Shown here piece by piece: positions 7,413 to 15,338 of a stretch of 18,872 nucleotides of DNA; position 1 is the stretch's first letter; every line of letters begins with the position of its first letter. The notes beneath the pieces were generated by a model. The model saw only the letters and a list, made by a program, of their open reading frames with translations. It made no database searches and was not told the origin of the DNA. Source of the stretch: CAYXWH01 sp964468755 (GTDB lineage Bacteria > Chloroflexota > Dehalococcoidia > Dehalococcoidales > RBG-16-60-22); the NCBI GenBank assembly GCA_964468755.1, contig CAYXWH010000038.1, positions 1 through 18,872 on the forward strand, written 5' to 3'. Both the position numbers and the translations under genes were made by a program.

Positions 7413-8471
7413 ATGTTGACCTCAAGAGCAGAAGACATATTAAAATTAATTGTAACCCGCTATATTGACCAGGCAACACCGGTGCCGTCGCAGGTTATTG
7501 CCGATGACCCGGTAATGGGCGGAATCAGCTCGGCTACCATTCGCAATGAGATGGCGCTTCTGGAGCAGCAGGGGTACGTTACTCGCCCCCACACCTCTGC
7601 CGGCAGCGTGCCCTCGGACAAGGGCTATCGCGCTTATGTGGAATCACTTAAGGATATGAGGCTGGCATTAACTGAGCAGCGCCTGATAAGCCACCTCTTT
7701 CATCAGGTGGAAAAGGAAACCGAGCAGTGGCTGGGCTTGACGGCAACGCTGTTAGCCCGGCTGGTGAGAAACATCGCCATCGTCACCATGCCCAAGACGC
7801 CCGACTGTAAATTCAAGCACGTGGAGGTGGTCTCCCTCCAGGAGACCACGGCACTGATTGTGCTCGTGATTCACGGTGCCAAGGTAAAACAACGGCTCAT
7901 CACCTTCGACGAAGCGCTGCATCAACCAAGCCTTACCGCCATCAGCAATAAACTGAATGAGGCTTTTCCCAGCCTGAACCGGCACCAAATTAAGAATAAA
8001 ATAACCGAAATCCAGATGTCTCCCCCGGAACAGCAGATAGCCGATTATCTGATAGAGATGATGCAGGCTGAAGACGAACAGGAATATGAAGAACCTTACC
8101 TGGACGGGATGCACTTCATGCTGAACCAGCCTGAGTTTGCTCACAGCGAACGAATGCAGGAGCTCATGGAGCTGGTAGAACAGAAGAGCCTGCTGAAGGC
8201 AATTATCCCTGATGAGATAGCCCGGCACTCAATTCATGTGATTATCGGCAAGGAAAATAAAGCCGAGGCTATTCAGGGCTACAGCGTGGTTATCAGCCAG
8301 TATGGCTTACCCCATGAAGCCGTAGGCACCATCGGGGTAGTCGGTCCCACCCGTATGCCCTACTCTCAGACCATACCTACCGTCGATTATCTCTCCATGA
8401 TTCTGAGCGGGCTGGTGGCGGGACTCTATGGCAAAGAAATCACCATTAAAAGAGATACAGGGAATCAGTGA
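7413..8471 (+). CDS. hrcA: Heat-inducible transcription repressor HrcA
   Basis: HrcA is a dimeric repressor of chaperone operons that binds CIRCE and is kept active by GroEL in the species studied. At 352 residues the length fits the family. Residues 1-75 form the winged-helix DNA-binding region, with the family segments ISSATIRNEMALLEQQGYV and PHTSAGSVPSDKGYRAYV. The rest is the GAF-like dimerisation region, ending with the characteristic GPTRMPYSQTIPTVDYLS. ATG 7413 is chosen because GGAG at 7403-7406 stands 6 bases before it; ATG 7401 lies directly against the operator and has no site. The stop overlaps the grpE start, and the operator upstream implies autoregulation of the whole operon. 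Confidence 0.96.
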   Translation: MLTSRAEDILKLIVTRYIDQATPVPSQVIADDPVMGGISSATIRNEMALLEQQGYVTRPHTSAGSVPSDKGYRAYVESLKDMRLALTEQRLISHLFHQVEKETEQWLGLTATLLARLVRNIAIVTMPKTPDCKFKHVEVVSLQETTALIVLVIHGAKVKQRLITFDEALHQPSLTAISNKLNEAFPSLNRHQIKNKITEIQMSPPEQQIADYLIEMMQAEDEQEYEEPYLDGMHFMLNQPEFAHSERMQELMELVEQKSLLKAIIPDEIARHSIHVIIGKENKAEAIQGYSVVISQYGLPHEAVGTIGVVGPTRMPYSQTIPTVDYLSMILSGLVAGLYGKEITIKRDTGNQ

Positions 8472-9019
8472 TGACGAAACGACAGCAGAAAGAAACTCCC
8501 GAAAATGAAGTGAACACAGAAGCTGCGACGAGTGAAGACGTGGAGGCACTCAAGCAGCAGCTCGCTGAAGAAACAGCCAGGGCGGAAGACCACCTGGCTA
8601 ACTGGCAGCGAGCCCAGGCAGACTTCGTTAACTATAAACGGCGCATGGAGCAGGAAAGAAATGAATTGTACCAGTTTGCCAACTCAAACCTCATATTGAG
8701 TATCCTGCCGGTTATTGACGACCTGGAAAGGGCGCTTGACTCTATTCCGGACGAATATACCGGACTCGACTGGGCGGAGGGCATCCGGCTCATTGAACGC
8801 AAGCTCAAGTCAACCCTGGAGACGCAGGGAGTCAAACCGATTAAAGCCATTGGAGAGCCCTTTGACCCCAACTTCCACGAAGCGATACGGCAGGATAAAG
8901 GCACCGATGGGATGGTTATCGATGAATTTCAGAAGGGCTACCTGTTACATGACCGACTACTCCGCCCAACCAAGGTGGTAGTTGGCAACGGAGAAACAGA
9001 AGAAGAAAAGGAGGAATAG
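8471..9019 (+). CDS. grpE: Nucleotide exchange factor GrpE
   Basis: GrpE is the dimeric exchange factor that releases ADP from DnaK. The 182-residue protein has a charged, probably disordered N-terminus, a long helix of coiled-coil character (residues ~20-90, with NWQRAQADFVNYKRRMEQER), and the beta-domain with GEPFDPNFHEAI and KGYLLHDRLLRPTKVVV, which are the hallmark GrpE motifs. ATG 8471 overlaps the hrcA TGA; GTG 8468, one codon earlier, is also possible. AGGG at 8459-8462 is a modest ribosome site and coupling to hrcA is likely. dnaK begins 2 bases after the stop. Confidence 0.96.
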   Translation: MTKRQQKETPENEVNTEAATSEDVEALKQQLAEETARAEDHLANWQRAQADFVNYKRRMEQERNELYQFANSNLILSILPVIDDLERALDSIPDEYTGLDWAEGIRLIERKLKSTLETQGVKPIKAIGEPFDPNFHEAIRQDKGTDGMVIDEFQKGYLLHDRLLRPTKVVVGNGETEEEKEE

Positions 9020-9021
9020 CA

Positions 9022-10929
9022 ATGGCGAAAGTAATCGGCATTGATTTAGGCACAACCAATTCGGCGGTGGCGGTAATGGAGGGGGGAGAACCGATAATTA
9101 TTCCCAATGCCGAAGGTGGCCGCACCACCCCGTCAATGGTAGCCGTAAGTAAAGGTGGCGAACGCCTGGTCGGTCAGGTAGCCAAACGCCAGGCGGTAAC
9201 CAACTCGGATAACACCGTCTTCAGCATCAAACGCCTGATGGGGAGAAAATTCGACGAGCCCAGCGCGGAATACGACCGCAACCTGCTTTCCTTCAAAATA
9301 GTTAACTCCCCTAACGGTGACGCCTGGGTTTCAATGGGCGGCAAGGACTACAGCCCGCCGGAAATTTCGGCGATGATTCTGCAAAAGCTCAAGGCAGATG
9401 CTGAAGCCTACCTCGGGGAGACGGTTACCGAAGCGGTCATTACCGTGCCGGCGTACTTCAACGACAGCCAGCGGCAGGCGACCAAAGATTCCGGAAAAAT
9501 CGCCGGCCTGGAGGTACTACGCATCGTGAACGAGCCCACGGCCGCCTCTCTTGCCTACGGACTTGATAAGAAAATCGACGAGACCATCGCTGTCTATGAC
9601 CTCGGTGGCGGCACCTTTGATATCTCCGTCCTGGAACTCGGCGAGGGTACCTTCCAGGTCAAGTCAACCAATGGTGATACCCACCTCGGCGGCGATGACT
9701 TTGACCAGAGGGTTATCGACTGGCTCTGTGATGAATTCAAACGGGAGCAGGGTATTGACCTGAGAAAGGACAAGATGGCGCTGCAGCGGCTGAAGGAAGC
9801 CGCCGAAAAGGCAAAGGTTGAGCTTTCATCGGTAATGCAGACCGAGGTCAACCTGCCCTTTGTTACCGCTGATGCCAGTGGCCCCAAGCACCTGGCGATC
9901 ACCCTTACCCGCTCCAAGCTGGAGCAGCTGGTGATGGAACTGGTGGAGAAAACCATCGGACCCTGCCAACAGGCATTGACCGACGCCGAAAAAACAGCCG
10001 CCCAGATTGACGAGGTGATCCTGGTCGGTGGACAGACCAGAATGCCCCTGGTTCAGGAGAAAGTAAAGCAATTCTTTGGTAAAGAGCCTAACAAGGGGGT
10101 CAACCCCGATGAAGTGGTGGCTATCGGCGCCGCGATTCAGGCCGGCGTGCTCAAGGGCGATGTCAAGGACGTCCTGCTGCTTGATGTAACCCCGCTCACC
10201 CTGGGTATTGAGACCCTCGGTGGGGTGGCAACGCCGCTCATCCCGCGCAACACCACCATCCCCACCGCCAAGAGTCAGATTTTCAGCACCGCCGCCGATA
10301 ACCAGCCGAGCGTGGAAATCCATGTCCTGCAGGGGGAACGACCGATGGCTGCCGACAACCGCACCCTGGGCAGGTTCATGCTGGATGGCATCCTGCCGGC
10401 ACCACGGGGCTTACCCCAGATTGAAGTTACCTTTGATATTGACGCCAACGGCATTCTCAATGTCCGGGCACAGGACAAAGGCACCGGACGAGAGCAGAAA
10501 ATCACCATTACCGCCTCCAGCGGGCTTTCCAAGGAAGAAGTAGGCCGCATGCAAACAGAGGCGGAAATGCACGCTACCGAGGACGCCAAGCGCCGCGAGG
10601 AGATAGAAGCCAAGAACATGGCGGATACCCTGGCTTATACCGCGGAAAAGACCCTCCGTGACAACAAGGATAAAATACCGTCGGAAATGAACCAGGAGGC
10701 AGAGACCAAGATAGCCGCGGTGAAGTCCGCGCTCCAGGGCAACGATGTTGAGGCAATAAAGCGCACCACCCAGGAGCTCAACGAGGCTATGCAAAAGATT
10801 GGCACGGCAGTGTACCAGCAGCAGCAGCAGCAACAGCAGCAGCCGCCACCACCGCCAGGCGAACAACCGCCTCCCGGGGGAGAAGGCGGCGGCGATGAAA
10901 CGGTAGAGGGTGATTTCCGCGAGGTGTAA
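9022..10929 (+). CDS. dnaK: Molecular chaperone DnaK (Hsp70)
   Basis: DnaK is the ATP-driven chaperone that binds exposed hydrophobic peptides in the cytoplasm. The 635-residue protein has all three Hsp70 signatures: IGIDLGTTNSAVAV (residues ~5), VYDLGGGTFDISVLEL (~191) and VILVGGQTRMPLV (~332). The linker DVLLLDVTPLTLGIETLGG leads into the substrate-binding domain, followed by the helical lid. The C-terminus is unusual: nine Gln encoded by a CAG-rich tract (10816-10842), five Pro, a Pro/Gly-rich stretch, then an acidic end EGDFREV that resembles the usual EVxDVD-type tail. GGAGG at 9010-9014 is 7 bases before the ATG. No dnaJ follows; a terminator closes the operon. Confidence 0.98.
   Translation: MAKVIGIDLGTTNSAVAVMEGGEPIIIPNAEGGRTTPSMVAVSKGGERLVGQVAKRQAVTNSDNTVFSIKRLMGRKFDEPSAEYDRNLLSFKIVNSPNGDAWVSMGGKDYSPPEISAMILQKLKADAEAYLGETVTEAVITVPAYFNDSQRQATKDSGKIAGLEVLRIVNEPTAASLAYGLDKKIDETIAVYDLGGGTFDISVLELGEGTFQVKSTNGDTHLGGDDFDQRVIDWLCDEFKREQGIDLRKDKMALQRLKEAAEKAKVELSSVMQTEVNLPFVTADASGPKHLAITLTRSKLEQLVMELVEKTIGPCQQALTDAEKTAAQIDEVILVGGQTRMPLVQEKVKQFFGKEPNKGVNPDEVVAIGAAIQAGVLKGDVKDVLLLDVTPLTLGIETLGGVATPLIPRNTTIPTAKSQIFSTAADNQPSVEIHVLQGERPMAADNRTLGRFMLDGILPAPRGLPQIEVTFDIDANGILNVRAQDKGTGREQKITITASSGLSKEEVGRMQTEAEMHATEDAKRREEIEAKNMADTLAYTAEKTLRDNKDKIPSEMNQEAETKIAAVKSALQGNDVEAIKRTTQELNEAMQKIGTAVYQQQQQQQQQPPPPPGEQPPPGGEGGGDETVEGDFREV
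10816..10857 (+). repeat. CAG/CCN trinucleotide tract in dnaK (polyGln-polyPro)
   Basis: Five CAG, one CAA and three CAG codons encode nine Gln, followed by five Pro codons. The tract lies in the disordered DnaK tail, where length changes by replication slippage in whole codons should be tolerated. Confidence 0.9.
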
Positions 10930-10955
10930 TCAGACCAATCGGTCACGTATATTCA

Positions 10956-10991
10956 GACTGGGGGTGCCTTTCTGCACCCCCAGTCCCTTTT
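10956..10991 (+). terminator. Rho-independent terminator of hrcA-grpE-dnaK
   Basis: A 12-bp perfect stem (10956-10967 pairing with 10974-10985) encloses a 6-base loop CTTTCT and is followed by CC and TTTT. The G-run/C-run stem is very stable. It lies 26 bases after the dnaK stop. Confidence 0.92.
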
Positions 10992-10995
10992 ATTA

Positions 10996-11001
10996 TATAA
11001 T
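10996..11001 (+). promoter_or_regulatory. Possible -10 box for the radical SAM gene
   Basis: A perfect TATAAT lies just after the dnaK terminator. No convincing -35 box is found 16-18 bases upstream, because that sequence belongs to the terminator stem. A start near 11008 would leave a leader of about 43 bases to CTG 11051. Confidence 0.3.
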
Positions 11002-11039
11002 TCAATAGACCCCATTGAACGGCGAAACCAGATACCCCG

Positions 11040-11044
11040 GGAGG
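11040..11044 (+). promoter_or_regulatory. Strong Shine-Dalgarno pointing to a CTG start
   Basis: GGAGG, within the purine run GGGAGGAG, ends 6 bases before CTG 11051. It would be inside the gene if translation began at TTG 11015, which has no site of its own. Confidence 0.6.
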
Positions 11045-11050
11045 AGCGAT

Positions 11051-12889
11051 CTGAACGATAACAGCATACTGCAACAGGTGACCAGGCCGGCCCGCTATAC
11101 CGGCGGTGAATGGAATAGCATTATCAAAGACTGGGGCACGACGAGCATCAAGGTTGCCGTCAGTTACCCCGATATATATGAAATCGGCATGTCTAACATC
11201 GCCATACCCATCCTCTACGAACTGCTCAACAGCCAGCCCGATGTCCTCGCCGAGAGAGTCTATGCCCCGTGGATAGATATGGAAGCCATCATGCGCTCCC
11301 GGGGCATCCCCCTGTCCAGCCTGGAGACCAAACACCGCCTTTCGGATTTTGACATCATTGGCTTTTCACTGGGCTATGAACTTACCTATACCAATGTGCT
11401 GAACATGCTTGACCTGGCTGGAATACCGGCCCTCTCCGCAGAGCGTGATGAATCCCACCCGCTCATCATCGCCGGCGGCTCCTGCTGTTTAAACCCGGAG
11501 CCAATGGCTGACTTCATAGACCTCTTTGTCCTTGGCGATGGCGAAGAGGTATTGCTTGAGTTCATGGACAGGTTCCGGGACTGGAAGCATTCCGGCAAAC
11601 CGGCCCTTAAAAGAAAGCTACTGGCGCAGATGGCTGCCATCGCCGGCATATACGTGCCCAGCCTTTACCACGTCCGGTACCAGCCGGAAGGTACCGTCAA
11701 CAGCATTACCCCAACCACGGCGGAAGCACCACCCGTTATCCGGCGCCGGATGATAACCAGACTCCCGGCACCCGCGGTCAGACCGGTAGTGCCCTATATT
11801 GAAACCATTCATGACCGGGGGGCAATTGAGGTCCAGCGCGGCTGTAGCTGCGGCTGCCGTTTTTGCCAGGCAGGGATGATTTACCGTCCGGTGCGGGAGC
11901 GACCCCACGATGAGGTTATTCAGGCCGCCGGAGAAATTATTACCAATTGCGGCTATGATGAAATCTCGCTGCTCTCGCTGAATACCAGCGATTATTATGG
12001 CATCGACGAACTGGTTGGCCGACTGGCACACCGGTATCCCCGCATAGCCCTGTCACTGCCCAGCCTCCGCGTGGATGCTGCTTCGGTGAGACTGCTGGGC
12101 TCCCTGCCTTCCCGAAGCAAGACCGGCCTCACCTTTGCCCCGGAGGCAGGCAGTGAGCGTCTCCGCCAGGTCATCAACAAAGATGTCACCGAGGCAAACC
12201 TCATGGACACAGCAACCACCGCCTTCAGTCGCGGCTGGAACGGTCTCAAGCTCTACTTCATGGTGGGCCTGCCCACGGAAACCATCGAGGATGTTGAAGA
12301 AATCGTCCATCTGGTTAACCGGGTCCGTTCTACCGGTAAACAGGCGGGGGGGAGGAAGCCCCAGCTGAGGGTCAGTATCGCCACCTTCGTGCCGAAACCA
12401 CATACGCCCTTTCAATGGGTAGCCCAGGAAGAAGAGCCGCAACTCAATGCCAAACATGCCATTTTAAAATCAGGACTGCAGCGGAAAGGGACCAAGCTCT
12501 CCTGGAATGACCCGCGGGTTAGCCTGCTGGAAGCAGCGCTTTCCCGGGGCGACAGGCGGTTGGGAAGGGTCATCTACAATGCCTGGAAGCTGGGCTCGAC
12601 CTTTGATGCCTGGACAGAACGGTTCAATTACGATAACTGGCTGACTGCGTTTGCTTCGACCGGACTGGAACCCGGCTTCTATGCCCGGCGCCAGCGTTCA
12701 CTGGACGAGGTACTGCCCTGGTCCCACATTGACACCGGAGTAACCGTGTCCTTCCTGAAACAGGAATATCAGCGGGCCGTTAGCAGCCAAGAGACCCCTG
12801 ACTGCCGTTACCATGACTGCAATGCCTGTGGTATGCAGCGCTGGCAGCCGGAATGCGCGCAGAAACACTGGGGAAAGAAGCCAGACTAG
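11051..12889 (+). CDS. TIGR03960-type B12-binding/radical SAM protein
   Basis: With the CTG start this is a 612-residue protein. An N-terminal region resembling the cobalamin-binding fold (VAVSYPDIYEIGMSN, then DIIGFSLGYELTYTNVLNML and IIAGGSCCLNPEPMADFIDLFVLGDGEE) is followed by the radical SAM domain with the [4Fe-4S] ligands Cys265, Cys269 and Cys272 in CSCGCRFC. The segment FAPEAGSERLRQVINKDVTE is typical of YgiQ/TIGR03960 proteins. The C-terminus has a second Cys cluster (CRYHDCNACGMQ ... C) that may bind metal. The reaction is unknown. In many bacteria a DUF2344 (TIGR03936) gene follows or is fused; here gyrA converges instead and the stops overlap. The start is uncertain: TTG 11015 lacks a ribosome site, CTG 11051 has a strong one and fits where homology begins, and GTG 11078 is the next choice. 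Confidence 0.85.
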   Translation: MNDNSILQQVTRPARYTGGEWNSIIKDWGTTSIKVAVSYPDIYEIGMSNIAIPILYELLNSQPDVLAERVYAPWIDMEAIMRSRGIPLSSLETKHRLSDFDIIGFSLGYELTYTNVLNMLDLAGIPALSAERDESHPLIIAGGSCCLNPEPMADFIDLFVLGDGEEVLLEFMDRFRDWKHSGKPALKRKLLAQMAAIAGIYVPSLYHVRYQPEGTVNSITPTTAEAPPVIRRRMITRLPAPAVRPVVPYIETIHDRGAIEVQRGCSCGCRFCQAGMIYRPVRERPHDEVIQAAGEIITNCGYDEISLLSLNTSDYYGIDELVGRLAHRYPRIALSLPSLRVDAASVRLLGSLPSRSKTGLTFAPEAGSERLRQVINKDVTEANLMDTATTAFSRGWNGLKLYFMVGLPTETIEDVEEIVHLVNRVRSTGKQAGGRKPQLRVSIATFVPKPHTPFQWVAQEEEPQLNAKHAILKSGLQRKGTKLSWNDPRVSLLEAALSRGDRRLGRVIYNAWKLGSTFDAWTERFNYDNWLTAFASTGLEPGFYARRQRSLDEVLPWSHIDTGVTVSFLKQEYQRAVSSQETPDCRYHDCNACGMQRWQPECAQKHWGKKPD

Positions 12890-15324
12890 TCAAAGGAAGC
12901 GATCGCCACCAATTTATCCTTGGAGTCGAGCCGCATCAACCTCACCCCCTGGGTACCCCGCCCCATCATGGTAATACCCTGCCTCGGGTCTTTTTCCTTG
13001 ACCGGGGTGCGAGTCACTATTCCTTCAGCAGAGATTATCATGACCTGTTCGGTCAAGCGTACCCCTTTGCTGGCCGCCACCATGCCCGACTTGTCCACTA
13101 TCTTGAATGTCCGTACCCCGCTGCCACCCCGGTGCTGCCGGGGATAATCATTCATCGGGGTGATTTTCCCGTAGCCACCTTCCGTCACTATCAGCAGGTA
13201 GGCATCAGGGTCTGCCCTATCCATACCAATGACAAAGTCACCCTTGGCGAGCCGGATGGCACGCACTCCGCCACTCGTCCTGGAGCTGGAACGCAGGCTG
13301 GAAACACTGAAACGGATTGACTGCCCCTGGCGCGTTGCCAGAACGACATCATCTTTATCCGTAGCCAGACATACCGAAACCAGCTCATCACCCGGCTCCA
13401 TGTCCATGGTAATAATGCCAGTGCTCCTCACTGCAGTATAGTGCTCCAGTGACGTCTTCTTGATTTCTCCCTGGCGGGTAGCCATTACCATAAAGGTATC
13501 CGGCATAAAGTCAGGGGTGGCAACCATGGCGGTAACCCGCTCCTTCTCAGCAACGGGGAAGAGGTTAATAACCGCAATTCCTTTAGCCGTCCGCGTGCTG
13601 CCCGCGGGAATCTCGTAACACTTGAGACTATAGACCTTGCCGCGGTTGGTAAAGAAAAACAGGTTATCGTGGGTATCCGCCACCGTTAACAGCCGCACCG
13701 CATCAGCCTCCCGGGTGACATGGCCGATTATGCCTTTGCCGCCCCGGTGCTGTGGCGTGTACATGCGGGAGGGCAACCTCTTGATAAATCCCCTCTGGCT
13801 TAATGTCAGCACTACCCGCTGATGGGGGATAAGGTCTTCTTCGCTGAAGTCCAGCACTCCCTGCTCCATTATCTCGGTACGGCGCTCATCACCGTAATTT
13901 GATTGTACTTCTTCAATTTCCTTCTTAATCAACAGCATCAGTCGCCGCGGATTACCCAGCAGGTCTTCCAGATAAGCAATCGTCTTCACCAGTTCGGCAT
14001 ACTCATCCAGTATCTTTTTCCGCTCCAGATTGGCAAGACGCCGGAGTGGCATGTCCAGGATAGCCTGCGCCTGAATCTGGCTTAAACCGAAATTCGCCAT
14101 GAGGTTCTTCCGGGCTACCTCGGCGGTCTCTGACTGCCGGATGGTAGCAATCACCTTATCGATGGCATCCAGCGCGGTTCTGAGCCCTTCAAGAATATGG
14201 GCCCTCGCTTTGGCTTCTTTCAGCTCAAACTTGGAGCGCCGGGTGACCACCTCCCGGCGAAACTCGATAAACTGATTGAGAGCCTCTTTCAGACTGATTA
14301 TCCTGGGCTGGCCGTCAACCAGTGCCAGCATGTTCGCGAAGAAAGCCGACTGCAGCGCGGTGTGCTTGTACAGGTTGTTTAGTATCTTCTCCGCCTGGGC
14401 TTCCTTTTTCAGTTCAATGACCAGACGCATACCCTGCCGGTCTGATTCATCGCGCAGCTCGCTGATGCCTTCAACCTTCTTGTTCTTGACCAGCTCCGCG
14501 ATGTTCTCAATCAGGGCTGCCTTATTCGTCTGGTAGGGAAGCTCGGTGACAACTATCTGGCGCCGCCCGGTCCCCTGAGCCGTGGTAACCAGTGCCCGGG
14601 CACGGACAATTATCTTGCCATGCCCGGTTGCATAGGCATTCCTGATGCCGTCATGCCCCAGAATAATGCCGGCAGTGGGGAAATCAGGCCCTTTGACAAT
14701 CTTGATAAGCTCATCGACAGTTGCTTCGGGGTTTTCAATCAGGTGGGAAATGGCACCGCAAAGCTCGTTGAGATTATGGGGAGGTATATTGGTCGCCATC
14801 CCCACCGCAATGCCGGCGCTGCCGTTAAGCAGCAAGCCAGGCAGGCGGGTGGGAAGCACCCGGGGCTCGGTCAGACTGTCATCAAAGTTAGGCATTAAGT
14901 CGACAGTGTTTTTCTCGATATCAGTCAGCATCAACTCGGCGATCCGGGCGAGACGGGCCTCGGTGTAACGCATTGCCGCCGGAGGGTCATTATCCATACT
15001 GCCAAAGTTACCCTGCCCATCGACCAGCGGATAGCGCATTGAGAAATCCTGTGCCATGCGCACCATGGCGTCATAGACCGAGGTGTCTCCATGAGGGTGG
15101 TATTTACCCAGCACCTCACCAACGATACGGGCACTCTTGCGGTGGGGACCGGTGGGCCGCAGCCCCATATCATTCATGGCATACAGGATGCGCCGGTGTA
15201 CCGGTTTCAGTCCGTCCCGTACATCAGGAAGAGCCCGGGAAACGATGACGCTCATCGCATAATCAAGATACGAACTCCTCATTTCGTCTTCGATATTGAC
15301 CGGCTTTACCGTGCCTAAAACCAT
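12886..15324 (-). CDS. gyrA: DNA gyrase subunit A
   Basis: GyrA is the breakage-reunion subunit of gyrase, which with GyrB introduces negative supercoils. The 812-residue protein begins with the family sequence SSYLDYAMSVIVSRALPDVRDGLKPVHRRI split around residues 17-46. The catalytic tyrosine is Tyr120 in AAMRYTEARL. The quinolone-contact region reads HPHGDTSVYD, so the residue matching E. coli Ser83 is Thr81 and Asp87 is kept as Asp85. The C-terminal beta-pinwheel contains the GyrA-box as QHRGGKG near residue 525, which marks it as gyrase rather than topoisomerase IV ParC; a related QHRGGSG lies near the end. AGGAGG at 15335-15340 overlaps the TPR gene stop and sits 10 bases before the ATG, so the two genes are coupled. 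gyrB is not in the window. Confidence 0.97.
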   Translation of the reverse strand: MVLGTVKPVNIEDEMRSSYLDYAMSVIVSRALPDVRDGLKPVHRRILYAMNDMGLRPTGPHRKSARIVGEVLGKYHPHGDTSVYDAMVRMAQDFSMRYPLVDGQGNFGSMDNDPPAAMRYTEARLARIAELMLTDIEKNTVDLMPNFDDSLTEPRVLPTRLPGLLLNGSAGIAVGMATNIPPHNLNELCGAISHLIENPEATVDELIKIVKGPDFPTAGIILGHDGIRNAYATGHGKIIVRARALVTTAQGTGRRQIVVTELPYQTNKAALIENIAELVKNKKVEGISELRDESDRQGMRLVIELKKEAQAEKILNNLYKHTALQSAFFANMLALVDGQPRIISLKEALNQFIEFRREVVTRRSKFELKEAKARAHILEGLRTALDAIDKVIATIRQSETAEVARKNLMANFGLSQIQAQAILDMPLRRLANLERKKILDEYAELVKTIAYLEDLLGNPRRLMLLIKKEIEEVQSNYGDERRTEIMEQGVLDFSEEDLIPHQRVVLTLSQRGFIKRLPSRMYTPQHRGGKGIIGHVTREADAVRLLTVADTHDNLFFFTNRGKVYSLKCYEIPAGSTRTAKGIAVINLFPVAEKERVTAMVATPDFMPDTFMVMATRQGEIKKTSLEHYTAVRSTGIITMDMEPGDELVSVCLATDKDDVVLATRQGQSIRFSVSSLRSSSRTSGGVRAIRLAKGDFVIGMDRADPDAYLLIVTEGGYGKITPMNDYPRQHRGGSGVRTFKIVDKSGMVAASKGVRLTEQVMIISAEGIVTRTPVKEKDPRQGITMMGRGTQGVRLMRLDSKDKLVAIASFD

Positions 15325-15338
15325 ATCCAGTTGACCTC

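Noticed and set aside
12853..13320. A 155-codon plus-strand frame overlapping the radical SAM end and gyrA
   Set aside because: It is antisense to the conserved GyrA C-terminal domain and has no ribosome site or domain.
12886..15324. Topoisomerase IV subunit A (ParC) as an alternative for gyrA
   Set aside because: The QHRGGKG GyrA-box in the C-terminal domain and overall length favour gyrase.
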